DNA from: Clostridia bacterium
GTDB taxonomy: Bacteria; Bacillota; Clostridia; Christensenellales; Borkfalkiaceae
Length of the DNA: 8,502 nt
Direction: 5' to 3'
Assembly: GCA_021205485.1 (NCBI GenBank)
Contig: JAJPXK010000154.1
Location: forward strand, 362-8,863
The notes below the pieces were generated by a model. It searched no databases. It saw only the letters and a list, made by a program, of their open reading frames with translations, and was not told the DNA's origin. Made by a program: the position numbers and the translations under genes. This document shows positions 1 to 5,868 of the stretch, piece by piece (position 1 is the first letter of the stretch; the number at the start of each line of letters is the position of its first letter).

Positions 1-35
1 CTAGCCAACCACGTTATAACCTTTTCCGCCGTCTG
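1..35 (-). other. In-frame continuation of the macro domain beyond the TAG
   Basis: Read in the frame of the upstream macro-domain gene, the bases after the TAG give eleven complete sense codons (QTAEKVITWLA) before the window ends. The amphipathic pattern suits the C-terminal helix that follows the second phosphate loop in this family. The rest of the gene, if it exists, lies outside the window. Confidence 0.6.
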
Positions 36-461
36 CTAGTGAGTAAAGCCGTAATGCCCCGTCCCTAACGCAGGCGCTAAAATATTGCGATACCCGCGCT
101 CTTTTGCCGCAGCCATTATATTTGCATACGTTTTTAAAAGCAACGCTTCGGCTTCTTCATAATTTCTATAATCATAACGCCTTGGCCCTTTGGCAAAAAT
201 TATTTCGCACGGCAGGTTAAAACCGGGAGTTACACGCACTTCCGCGGTTTTCATCATATTCGGCTGATTATATTCGTCCGTAATACCAAAAGTCTCGCGT
301 GTATATTTTTCAAGTTGCTCTCTGCCGGCTTTATCGAAAATAGCGCCGCAGACACCGCTTCCATATCTCATCCACGGATTAGAGGCGTTTACAACCGCGT
401 CCGCCTTTTCAAGCAACTTATCGTCAACGATATTTCCTGTAATAATTTCAATTTTACTCAT
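36..461 (-). CDS. Macro-domain protein, interrupted by an in-frame TAG
   Basis: Macro domains bind ADP-ribose or related metabolites, and many remove ADP-ribose or acetyl from modified targets in the cytoplasm. The 141 residues show the family signatures: DAVVNASN (21-28), the first phosphate loop GSGVCG (34-39), a GPRRYDY segment (92-98) followed by the long helix, and the second loop GTGHYG (133-138). The ATG at 461 follows a strong AAGGGGG-type Shine-Dalgarno about 9 bases upstream. Family members normally run about 30-40 residues past the second loop, but here a TAG (36-38) follows His141. Past the TAG the same frame stays open to the window edge and reads QTAEKVITWLA, as expected for the last macro-domain helix. 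So this is probably a nonsense-mutated or read-through gene rather than a naturally short one. It stands alone, downstream of an IS200 remnant. The fold assignment is secure; the exact reaction is not visible. Confidence 0.9.
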   Translation of the reverse strand: MSKIEIITGNIVDDKLLEKADAVVNASNPWMRYGSGVCGAIFDKAGREQLEKYTRETFGITDEYNQPNMMKTAEVRVTPGFNLPCEIIFAKGPRRYDYRNYEEAEALLLKTYANIMAAAKERGYRNILAPALGTGHYGFTH

Positions 462-530
462 TTACATTACCCCCTTTTCAGGCCGATGCCATAGCTTAAA
501 AAACTACAAGCGGCAAAAAATATGACCTTT

Positions 531-570
531 ATTATACCTATATTATAACCCCTTCTATGCGACAGATAAA
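531..570 (-). promoter_or_regulatory. Possible promoter of the macro-domain gene
   Basis: Two perfect TATAAT hexamers on the minus strand (547 to 542 and 536 to 531) lie 70-85 bases upstream of the macro-domain ATG. The first has a poor -35 (TTTATC, 570 to 565) at 17-base spacing. That -35 falls inside the IS200 transposase remnant, so the insertion may have contributed to a hybrid promoter. The second has no recognisable -35. This rests on motif matching alone. Confidence 0.35.
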
Positions 571-657
571 GTACATTGCGTGTCTGCGAAATTTTGGAGC
601 AAATACCACGTGATACTTGTATTTATATTTACAATGTGATAAACTTAATTCGACCAT
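538..657 (-). pseudogene. tnpA: IS200-type transposase (TnpA), N-terminal fragment
   Basis: IS200 TnpA is a Y1 single-strand transposase that cuts and joins hairpin-marked element ends. From the ATG at 657, 39 codons are open before TAG. The fragment SLSHCKYKYKYHVVFAPKFRR (5-25) matches the conserved IS200 start, where family members have SL-x-H-x(4)-KYHIVFAPKYRR. The tail FICRIEGVII (30-39) resembles the later family motif LC-x-x-KGVEII, which would imply an in-frame internal deletion of roughly 12-15 codons; this second point is tentative. The metal-binding HUH motif and catalytic tyrosine are missing, so the product would be inactive. Start choice is supported by AAAGGAG 10 bases upstream and by a good promoter. 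The identification rests on remembered family sequence. Confidence 0.85.
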
Positions 658-667
658 CGTTGGTTTT

Positions 668-719
668 CTCCTTTGATTTTTATTTGCGGTTGGTAGCCAC
701 ATCTATTATATCAAAGGAG
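668..719 (-). promoter_or_regulatory. Inverted repeat sequestering the tnpA Shine-Dalgarno
   Basis: The arms CTCCTTTGAT (668-677) and ATCAAAGGAG (710-719) are perfectly complementary over 10 bases with a 32-base loop. On the minus-strand transcript the proximal arm contains the tnpA Shine-Dalgarno AAAGGAG. The distal arm overlaps the promoter spacer and -10, so it lies upstream of the predicted start point. Only transcripts reading in from outside would carry both arms and block translation; the element's own mRNA would not. IS200 is known to hide its tnpA ribosome binding site in such a structure. Confidence 0.75.
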
Positions 720-733
720 TATTTTTTTTGCAA
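705..733 (-). promoter_or_regulatory. tnpA promoter of the IS200 remnant
   Basis: On the minus strand, TTGCAA (733 to 728) and a perfect TATAAT (710 to 705) are separated by exactly 17 bases. The predicted start is near 698, between the two arms of the Shine-Dalgarno-sequestering repeat. The promoter may still fire and could contribute transcripts into the macro-domain gene. Confidence 0.7.
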
Positions 734-752
734 CGCTTCCGCTTTTATTCTG

Positions 753-773
753 ACCACTCGCTTTAAGAGTAGT
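753..773 (-). repeat. IS200 left-end hairpin, 7-bp stem
   Basis: As minus-strand RNA or single-stranded DNA, ACTACTC and GAGTGGT pair over 7 positions (one G-U) around a 7-base loop. A small imperfect hairpin near the left end is the kind of structure Y1 transposases recognise. Which of the two hairpins here was the true transposase target is not determinable. Confidence 0.5.
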
Positions 774-784
774 TTTCTTACAAC

Positions 785-828
785 AAAAATAACCAATTAC
801 CCATGCGATATTGCAGGAGTAATTGGTT
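785..828 (-). terminator. Hairpin followed by a U-rich run; likely terminator and IS left-end stem
   Basis: AACCAATTAC (791-800) and GTAATTGGTT (819-828) form a perfect 10-bp stem. The apical part can add CC/GG and TGC/GCA pairs with two bulged adenines. On the minus strand the stem is followed by ATTTTTG, which suits an intrinsic terminator about 65 bases after the stop of the 825-residue membrane protein gene. IS200 elements are known to carry a terminator-like hairpin here that blocks transcription entering tnpA, so it may serve both roles. Confidence 0.65.
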
Positions 829-893
829 TTAAGAGATTAAATAAGAAGTGAACTGCGTATATTAATTAAAGTAAAACCGTCACTGCCTGTCCG

Positions 894-3371
894 TCAGTAC
901 ATCGGGATATATGATACCGATGCAGAGATTGTCATCATTATAAAAATCATACAGCATGCTATTGCGCCCGTCCATACGTTGCCCGTAATCTTGTAGAACA
1001 GCCTGTTGAATATTGGCAGTATAAACATCATTACGACCAGCGCGAATACCATGTTTACATACAACCATATCTCCGTACCGTTACCCCAGTAACCGTAGAA
1101 AGGCGTGCCCGTGGTAAAGTAGCAGACGTAATTTATAAGCAGTATAAACGCAAGCCCTACACTGTTTGCAAGCGCGCCTACAAGCATGACCTTCCATTCC
1201 TTCCAGCCCTCTCTGCCTATGCTGCAGTTTACGCGGATAGAGTTAGATATATAGAATATAAAGATAATAGGGATATACTCAAGCGCAGTGACAAACATCC
1301 TTGCATTTAACGGCGCCGCCGAGATAAGCATAAAGCGGAAATCCTGATGGAAACACCAATAACTTATCTGATCCATAAGGTAGAACGCACAGAACATTAT
1401 TACTGCAAGCAATATTGCTTTAAGCACGTTAACAAGCACGCTTACCCCGCCCTTGCCGCTATCGCGGCGTATCATAATTGCCTTGAACTTATCCCAGTCG
1501 TAAGCGGGCGGATTGTGCGTAATTTTAGATTTTATAAGCTCGTAAAGGTTTTCTAAAAGCCCTATGCCGAAGAAGAGCGCAAGACCTATCGCGCCGTTTA
1601 TTGCCGCCCACAGCAGTATGGCGTTTATCATCCTTGCGGGGAACACAAAGGTATACACGCTTGCAGAGTTGCCCGTAGGGAATATCTCTATCGAGAGATT
1701 TGCAAGGGGGATATAGTCCAGGCAGGCTATTATGGCGGTTAAAATCATGGTAGACCAGAAGATAATCTGATGTCCTGCGGATTTAGGTTTTGCCTTTACG
1801 CCGTCAAGCGGTTTTGCCGTTGCCACCGTCTGCACGCCTCCTCCGCCGTCTGTTTCTGCGGTAACGGAGCTTTCGCCCATTATCGGCGGTACACTGTCGC
1901 CCCATTCGTCGTCTTCTTCGGGAAGAGCGTCGGGCTGTTCGTTTGCCTTTTTGATTTTAGCAAAGAAAGGTATCTTCATAAGTACGGCGCACAGCGAAAT
2001 TATGAACGTAAACGCCGCCGCAAGCGCAAGCCCGTTAGAAAATTCTTTACCGAACCATATCTGGCTTGTACCGCTTAAATCAGAACCCATGTCAAGCGTT
2101 TCGTTAAAGAAATCTACGGTATTTGCGATGCTCGTTTTGTCGTACATTTCAAAGCAGTGATTTATCTTTTCACGGTGTATTATCCTGTAAGTGCCGTCTG
2201 ATATACTTCCGTAGCCGTAGTCAAGGGAAACCGTGGAATAGTTGTTGCTTGCGCCGTTTACCTCGTTGATAAAACGCAGCGCTATTACTTCAAATGCGGT
2301 GGTATCTGACTGGTACCTGAACGCGCCTTCGTCATAGTAAGCATAGGAAAGCGCCGCATTGCAGTTGAGATTTTTATATTTGTTTGCCGAAGAAACTTTG
2401 ATATAGCCCGATATATATACCGATTTTATAATACTCTCATCGTAGCTGCTGCCCGACATATCCGCAGCCAGTGTGCACACGTTGCCGCCGCCTGCCGAAT
2501 GGCCTACCGCGCCGAAGCGGTCTCTGTCAACAAACTTGAAGTCGTCGGTGTTATTGTAGACGTACTGAACAAGGTATTCTATGCCGTTTGCGCCGTCGGT
2601 AGACGTCTCGGTAGTGGCGCCCTGGCCGCCGGGGTCAAGACTGAACACTACCGCGCCCCTTCTTGAAAGTTCTATGCAGTACTGTGCCATTGTAGCCTTG
2701 GTACGCGTAAAACCTGGTAAAACAAATACAGTAGGCGCAGGGCTATCTTCTGTAGCAGTTTCAGGGACGTACATAGTTACCGAGTATGTGCTGTCGTTTT
2801 CCATTACGTACTGTTCGCCGTTAATTTCGCCGTTGTTGTACATAAGGGTCATTTCCCTTGTAAGGGTAAAATCGGACACGTCAACGGTAAAGCCCGAAGT
2901 TTCAAACGCCATACCCGACACACCTAATGCGAATATCATGATGAACGATATACACATTGTGATGAAGGATGATGCCAGAAAGAACGGCTTTTTACGTTTT
3001 GGTTCTGCCCCCGCAGTAACTTCAACAGGCTCTTCTTCACGGGCAAGCACCTTTATATATTTGTCATCCTTTTTTCTGAAAAGGGCTATGCCCGAAAGGA
3101 TGAACGCGGGTAAACATACTATGCTGAATATCCAGCAGAAAAGCAGTTTGAGCCACTCTTTTTTAGGTAATTTAACGTTCGCGATTTTTCCCCTTACAGA
3201 GGTAATCACAAACGCATCGTACAGGCTTACAAGCCCGAACGCAAGGAAAATCCAGTAGATATAGCTCACAGCCGAAAGCGCGTACGCACATGCCGCCGCT
3301 ATTATCCACAGCGCGCTGAATATGTAAAGACATATATATGCGGCTTTAAGAAGATTTTTCTTCAGATTCAT
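894..3371 (-). CDS. Multi-spanning membrane protein with embedded alpha/beta-hydrolase domain
   Basis: I recognise the hydrolase fold but no named family. The protein starts with hydrophobic segments near 10-32, 34-56, 76-97 and 131-153, then a soluble domain (about 155-445), then a further segment (446-468), a charged low-complexity linker (470-533) and about seven more spans to residue 825. The soluble domain has the nucleophile elbow GHSAGG with Ser292, an upstream DPGGQG loop (246-251) and a plausible catalytic His405 in INHCFEMY; the acid is not clear. Basic residues before span 4 (KRKK, 125-128) and after span 5 suggest the domain faces outside, by the positive-inside rule, although the short third segment makes topology uncertain. 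The ATG is 14 bases after the upstream stop, with GGGGG as Shine-Dalgarno, so it is probably co-transcribed with and translationally close to the repeat lipoprotein. Substrate is unknown; an esterase or peptidase role is possible. Confidence 0.85.
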   Translation of the reverse strand: MNLKKNLLKAAYICLYIFSALWIIAAACAYALSAVSYIYWIFLAFGLVSLYDAFVITSVRGKIANVKLPKKEWLKLLFCWIFSIVCLPAFILSGIALFRKKDDKYIKVLAREEEPVEVTAGAEPKRKKPFFLASSFITMCISFIMIFALGVSGMAFETSGFTVDVSDFTLTREMTLMYNNGEINGEQYVMENDSTYSVTMYVPETATEDSPAPTVFVLPGFTRTKATMAQYCIELSRRGAVVFSLDPGGQGATTETSTDGANGIEYLVQYVYNNTDDFKFVDRDRFGAVGHSAGGGNVCTLAADMSGSSYDESIIKSVYISGYIKVSSANKYKNLNCNAALSYAYYDEGAFRYQSDTTAFEVIALRFINEVNGASNNYSTVSLDYGYGSISDGTYRIIHREKINHCFEMYDKTSIANTVDFFNETLDMGSDLSGTSQIWFGKEFSNGLALAAAFTFIISLCAVLMKIPFFAKIKKANEQPDALPEEDDEWGDSVPPIMGESSVTAETDGGGGVQTVATAKPLDGVKAKPKSAGHQIIFWSTMILTAIIACLDYIPLANLSIEIFPTGNSASVYTFVFPARMINAILLWAAINGAIGLALFFGIGLLENLYELIKSKITHNPPAYDWDKFKAIMIRRDSGKGGVSVLVNVLKAILLAVIMFCAFYLMDQISYWCFHQDFRFMLISAAPLNARMFVTALEYIPIIFIFYISNSIRVNCSIGREGWKEWKVMLVGALANSVGLAFILLINYVCYFTTGTPFYGYWGNGTEIWLYVNMVFALVVMMFILPIFNRLFYKITGNVWTGAIACCMIFIMMTISASVSYIPMY

Positions 3372-3385
3372 AAATTACCCCCTTA

Positions 3386-5842
3386 CTATGCCGCAAATAT
3401 TGCCCGTACTTCGTCTGTCTGAAGCCACTCAAATATAAGATTAGTAAGCGGATCATCGGTGAGTCTTGCTATATTGCGGGACTTTTCTCCCATGGTGTAA
3501 TCATCTACTAATTCTAATGTTTCTATCTTACCTGTTGAGGTAATATTACTGCCCATACCTAAAAGAATATCAACGTCGCCGTCTGTATTTACAGCTGTAC
3601 CTACTTCTGCAACAGAGTAATCTGCCGAATACGATCTTATGGTTACAGTTACGTCGGTAATGCCGAGTTCTTCAAGATAAGTATTTAAAGCTGTTTCAAA
3701 TGCAGCCATTATTGTAGAGTCAAGACCTGTTGTAGATGTCTTTGCATACCAGCCTATAACCACGCTTGTATCATATGTAGGCGTTGCAAGGTAGCTTAAG
3801 CCGTCGTCCGTCTGAACCCAGCTGAACACCGCATTTACAAGAGTACTGTCGGTTATACGGGTAATGTAACGAGACTTACCGCCCATTGATATATTGCTTA
3901 CATGTTCTATATAATCAGTGCCTTCTGTCATGCCGCCCGTAGTGCTGATATTTTTACCCCAGCCAAGCATTATATCCACATCGCCGTCCGCCATTATTGC
4001 CGCACAACTTGTTGCCACGTCACCGTCGTATGCGCGGAGCAATACAGTTGTTGTATCGTAGCCGTTTGTTGTAAGGTACTCATTTATGCCTAAATTGAAG
4101 TTGTAAATTATAAGGTCATTAAGACCGCTTGTGCCTACAAGGTCATACCAGCCGATTACAAGGTCAGCCACCGTTATTGTGTAAGCTGCGCTTGTAACGC
4201 CCTCTGCCGTTGCCGTTATAGTTACCTCGCCCGATTTAACGCCTGTAACTACGCCGTCCGTAACGGTTGCGATACTTTCATCGCTGCTTGCCCAGGTTAT
4301 ATCGCCGCTGTATTCGGTTACGCCGTCTGTCATTGCAACGGTTGCCGTAAGCGTTCTTGTGCTGCCTGTTTTTACTGAATCAGAATTTTCATTGCTGATT
4401 GTAACGGCGCTTACCGTCACGGGCGCCGCATCCTGCGTTACCTCTACCGTATACTCGCCGCTTACGCCGTAAGCCGCAGCCGTAATGGTAACCGCGCCTT
4501 CAGCTATACCTGTTACCACACCGTCTGCCGAAACTGTAGCCACGCTTTCGCTGCTGCTTGTCCATGTAATTGCATTGCTGTTGTATACAGAACCGTCGTT
4601 TACTGTAAGCGCAGCCGTAAGCGTAATGCTTGAATCTACGGCAACGGAAGTTGCACCGCTGATAGTTACTTCACTTACTGTATATGCGGAATTGAATATT
4701 ACGCGCACCTCGTATGTCTGCATCCACTCGAATACTGTTACGGTAAGTTCTTCATCGGTAAGCCTTGCTATGTTGCGCGATATGCTGTTTATGTAGTAGT
4801 CATCTATGCGTTCAAGCGTTGTTATTCCGCCCGACGAAGTAATGTTTTTGCCCATACCTATAAGTATGTCAACGTCGCCGTTGCTGTTTACCGCCGCGCC
4901 AACTTCGGCTACAGAATAGTCGCCCGAATATTCCCTTATAAGCACGGTTGAAGCGCTGCCTATCGATGTAAGGTAGGTATTTAACGCCGTTTCAAACGTT
5001 GCCATAAGGTCTGCATCAAGACCCGTTGTAGCAGTCTTTGCATACCAGCCTATGACAAGGTCTGCCGTCTCTGACGGAGTTTCAGGTTCTACGGGGTCGG
5101 AAGTATCGCCCGACGCGCCGTACTCTGCCAATATCCAGGTGTATACAATGTTGCAAAGGTCGGTATCTGTAAGCCTTGCCGCATAGCGCGCCTTAGAGCC
5201 TATCGTTATCTTGCTTGTGTTTTCAAGAATACTGCTCTCGTCCATGCCGCCAGTACCTGTAAGGTTGCTTGTAGAAGACCAGCCTATCATAATATCCACG
5301 TCGCCGTCCTTTAATATGGCGGAACACGTAGTGCCTACGTCGCCCGAATAGCCCCTTATTACAATGCTCATCTCTGAAGCGGTATATCCCTGAGAGTCAA
5401 GATATGTATACAGATTTTCTTCAAACGCCTCAACATATTCCTCATTTAAGCCCGAAGTTGTCTCCTTATCATACCAGGCTATAACAAGGTCGTTTTCGGG
5501 GATTTCCCCGAATATAGCATAAAGGGTAATGCTGTCTTTTCCGTCTTCTATATAGTCCTTTACGTCGTCATAACGGATGAGACCTGTATTTTCTGACAGA
5601 AGATCTTCGCTGTCTACACCCTCCGTCCAGTCCTCTTTTACAGACCAGCCGAGGAATCTGTAGCCGTCTTTTGATTGTTCGGGCACTACTGCGTTATTGA
5701 AAGTGCTTACGGTATATGTGCCTACGTATTCCCCCTCACATTCAAGTATAACCTGAATTTCTTTCTCTGCGGAAGAACAACCTGCAAATACCATTACACA
5801 CGCCAATATTGCTATCAGTGCAGAAATGAAATATTTTCTCAT
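3386..5842 (-). CDS. Secreted repeat lipoprotein: InlB-like repeat, four ~120-residue modules, two Big_2 domains
   Basis: A signal peptide ends at VFAGC (Cys22 probable lipidation site). Residues 28-113 resemble an InlB/Listeria-Bacteroides beta-repeat (GYRFLGW, then ITLYAIF). Four copies of one module follow, at 118-240, 261-383, 560-678 and 693-816, with two bacterial Ig-like Big_2 domains (about 389-470 and 475-559) in the middle. Copies 1 and 3 form type A (WYD, TSGLN, Cys173/Cys613, DGDVDIM-x-GW). Copies 2 and 4 form type B (WYAKT, TTGLD, YSVAEVG, GDVDIL, SRNIARLTD). Layout is A-B-Big2-Big2-A-B. Each module begins like a solute-binding-protein lobe and ends with a WLQTDEVRAIF-like helix, suggesting ligand binding; this is inference. 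Start is supported by AGGGAG 8 bases upstream. The stop is TAG followed at once by TAA. Its place between two predicted hydrolases suggests a binding or scaffold role on the outer face of the membrane. Confidence 0.88.
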   Translation of the reverse strand: MRKYFISALIAILACVMVFAGCSSAEKEIQVILECEGEYVGTYTVSTFNNAVVPEQSKDGYRFLGWSVKEDWTEGVDSEDLLSENTGLIRYDDVKDYIEDGKDSITLYAIFGEIPENDLVIAWYDKETTSGLNEEYVEAFEENLYTYLDSQGYTASEMSIVIRGYSGDVGTTCSAILKDGDVDIMIGWSSTSNLTGTGGMDESSILENTSKITIGSKARYAARLTDTDLCNIVYTWILAEYGASGDTSDPVEPETPSETADLVIGWYAKTATTGLDADLMATFETALNTYLTSIGSASTVLIREYSGDYSVAEVGAAVNSNGDVDILIGMGKNITSSGGITTLERIDDYYINSISRNIARLTDEELTVTVFEWMQTYEVRVIFNSAYTVSEVTISGATSVAVDSSITLTAALTVNDGSVYNSNAITWTSSSESVATVSADGVVTGIAEGAVTITAAAYGVSGEYTVEVTQDAAPVTVSAVTISNENSDSVKTGSTRTLTATVAMTDGVTEYSGDITWASSDESIATVTDGVVTGVKSGEVTITATAEGVTSAAYTITVADLVIGWYDLVGTSGLNDLIIYNFNLGINEYLTTNGYDTTTVLLRAYDGDVATSCAAIMADGDVDIMLGWGKNISTTGGMTEGTDYIEHVSNISMGGKSRYITRITDSTLVNAVFSWVQTDDGLSYLATPTYDTSVVIGWYAKTSTTGLDSTIMAAFETALNTYLEELGITDVTVTIRSYSADYSVAEVGTAVNTDGDVDILLGMGSNITSTGKIETLELVDDYTMGEKSRNIARLTDDPLTNLIFEWLQTDEVRAIFAA
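3395..3766 (-). repeat. Module copy 4 (type B)
   Basis: Residues 693-816 of the repeat lipoprotein. Close to copy 2: both share WYAKT, TTGLD, AAFETALNTYL or a near match, YSVAEVG, GDVDIL, NITS and SRNIARLTD. It ends the protein with a helix-like WLQTDEVRAIF, which matches WMQTYEVRVIF of copy 2. Confidence 0.85.
3809..4165 (-). repeat. Module copy 3 (type A)
   Basis: Residues 560-678. Resembles copy 1 most: WYD, TSGLN, a Tyr-x-Gly-Asp-Val segment, a cysteine at 613 matching Cys173, DGDVDIM, GGM and a SRY-x-x-R segment. It begins directly at the end of the second Big_2 domain with no linker. Confidence 0.85.
4166..4678 (-). repeat. Two tandem Big_2 Ig-like domains
   Basis: Residues about 389-470 and 475-559 each carry the Big_2 pattern: a V-x-x-V-T-I-S opening, an ITW-x-SS-x-ES-x-ATV strand pair, then DGVVTG and VTITA. 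The copies are clearly homologous. They probably act as a rigid spacer between the two A-B module pairs; Big_2 domains can also bind carbohydrate or host ligands. Confidence 0.88.
4694..5062 (-). repeat. Module copy 2 (type B)
   Basis: Residues 261-383. Type B signature (WYAKT, TTGLD, YSVAEVG, NGDVDIL, NITSSGGI, SRNIARLTD, then WMQTYEVRVIF). A Pro/Glu/Thr/Ser-rich linker (about 243-260) separates it from copy 1. Confidence 0.85.
5123..5491 (-). repeat. Module copy 1 (type A)
   Basis: Residues 118-240. Type A signature (WYDKET, TSGLN, YSGDVG, Cys173, DGDVDIMIGW, GGM, ARYAARLTD). It follows the InlB-like N-terminal repeat directly. Confidence 0.85.
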
Positions 5843-5868
5843 TATTTAATCTCCCTTATTTTTTTATT

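Larger units (their letters stand above)
538..830 (-). mobile_element. Decayed IS200-type element, left end only
   Basis: This stretch holds the left end and control region of an IS200/IS605-family element: two hairpins, a promoter, an inverted repeat covering the Shine-Dalgarno, and the first codons of the Y1 transposase. The rest of tnpA (normally about 150 codons, with the HUH metal site and catalytic tyrosine) and the right-end hairpin are absent, so it cannot move by itself. Boundaries are approximate: the upstream edge is placed just outside the outermost hairpin, the downstream edge where transposase similarity ends. It separates the three-gene surface unit from the macro-domain gene. 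The original insertion site cannot be defined without related elements. Confidence 0.8.

Noticed and set aside
576..851. Plus-strand open frame of 91 codons from TTG
   Set aside because: It is antisense to the IS200 remnant, has no ribosome binding site or recognisable domain, and the minus strand explains the region.
840..896. Terminator immediately after the membrane hydrolase stop
   Set aside because: Only 4-base complementarity between ACTG and CAGT segments; the strong hairpin at 791-828 is the better candidate.
2581..3258. Plus-strand open frame of 225 codons
   Set aside because: Antisense to the membrane hydrolase coding region; low-complexity Ser/Val-rich translation typical of the reverse strand.
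3383..3388. Tandem TAG-TAA stop as proof of a recoded TAG
   Set aside because: Double stops occur by chance and as a safeguard; one case is not evidence, so it is only mentioned beside the macro-gene TAG.
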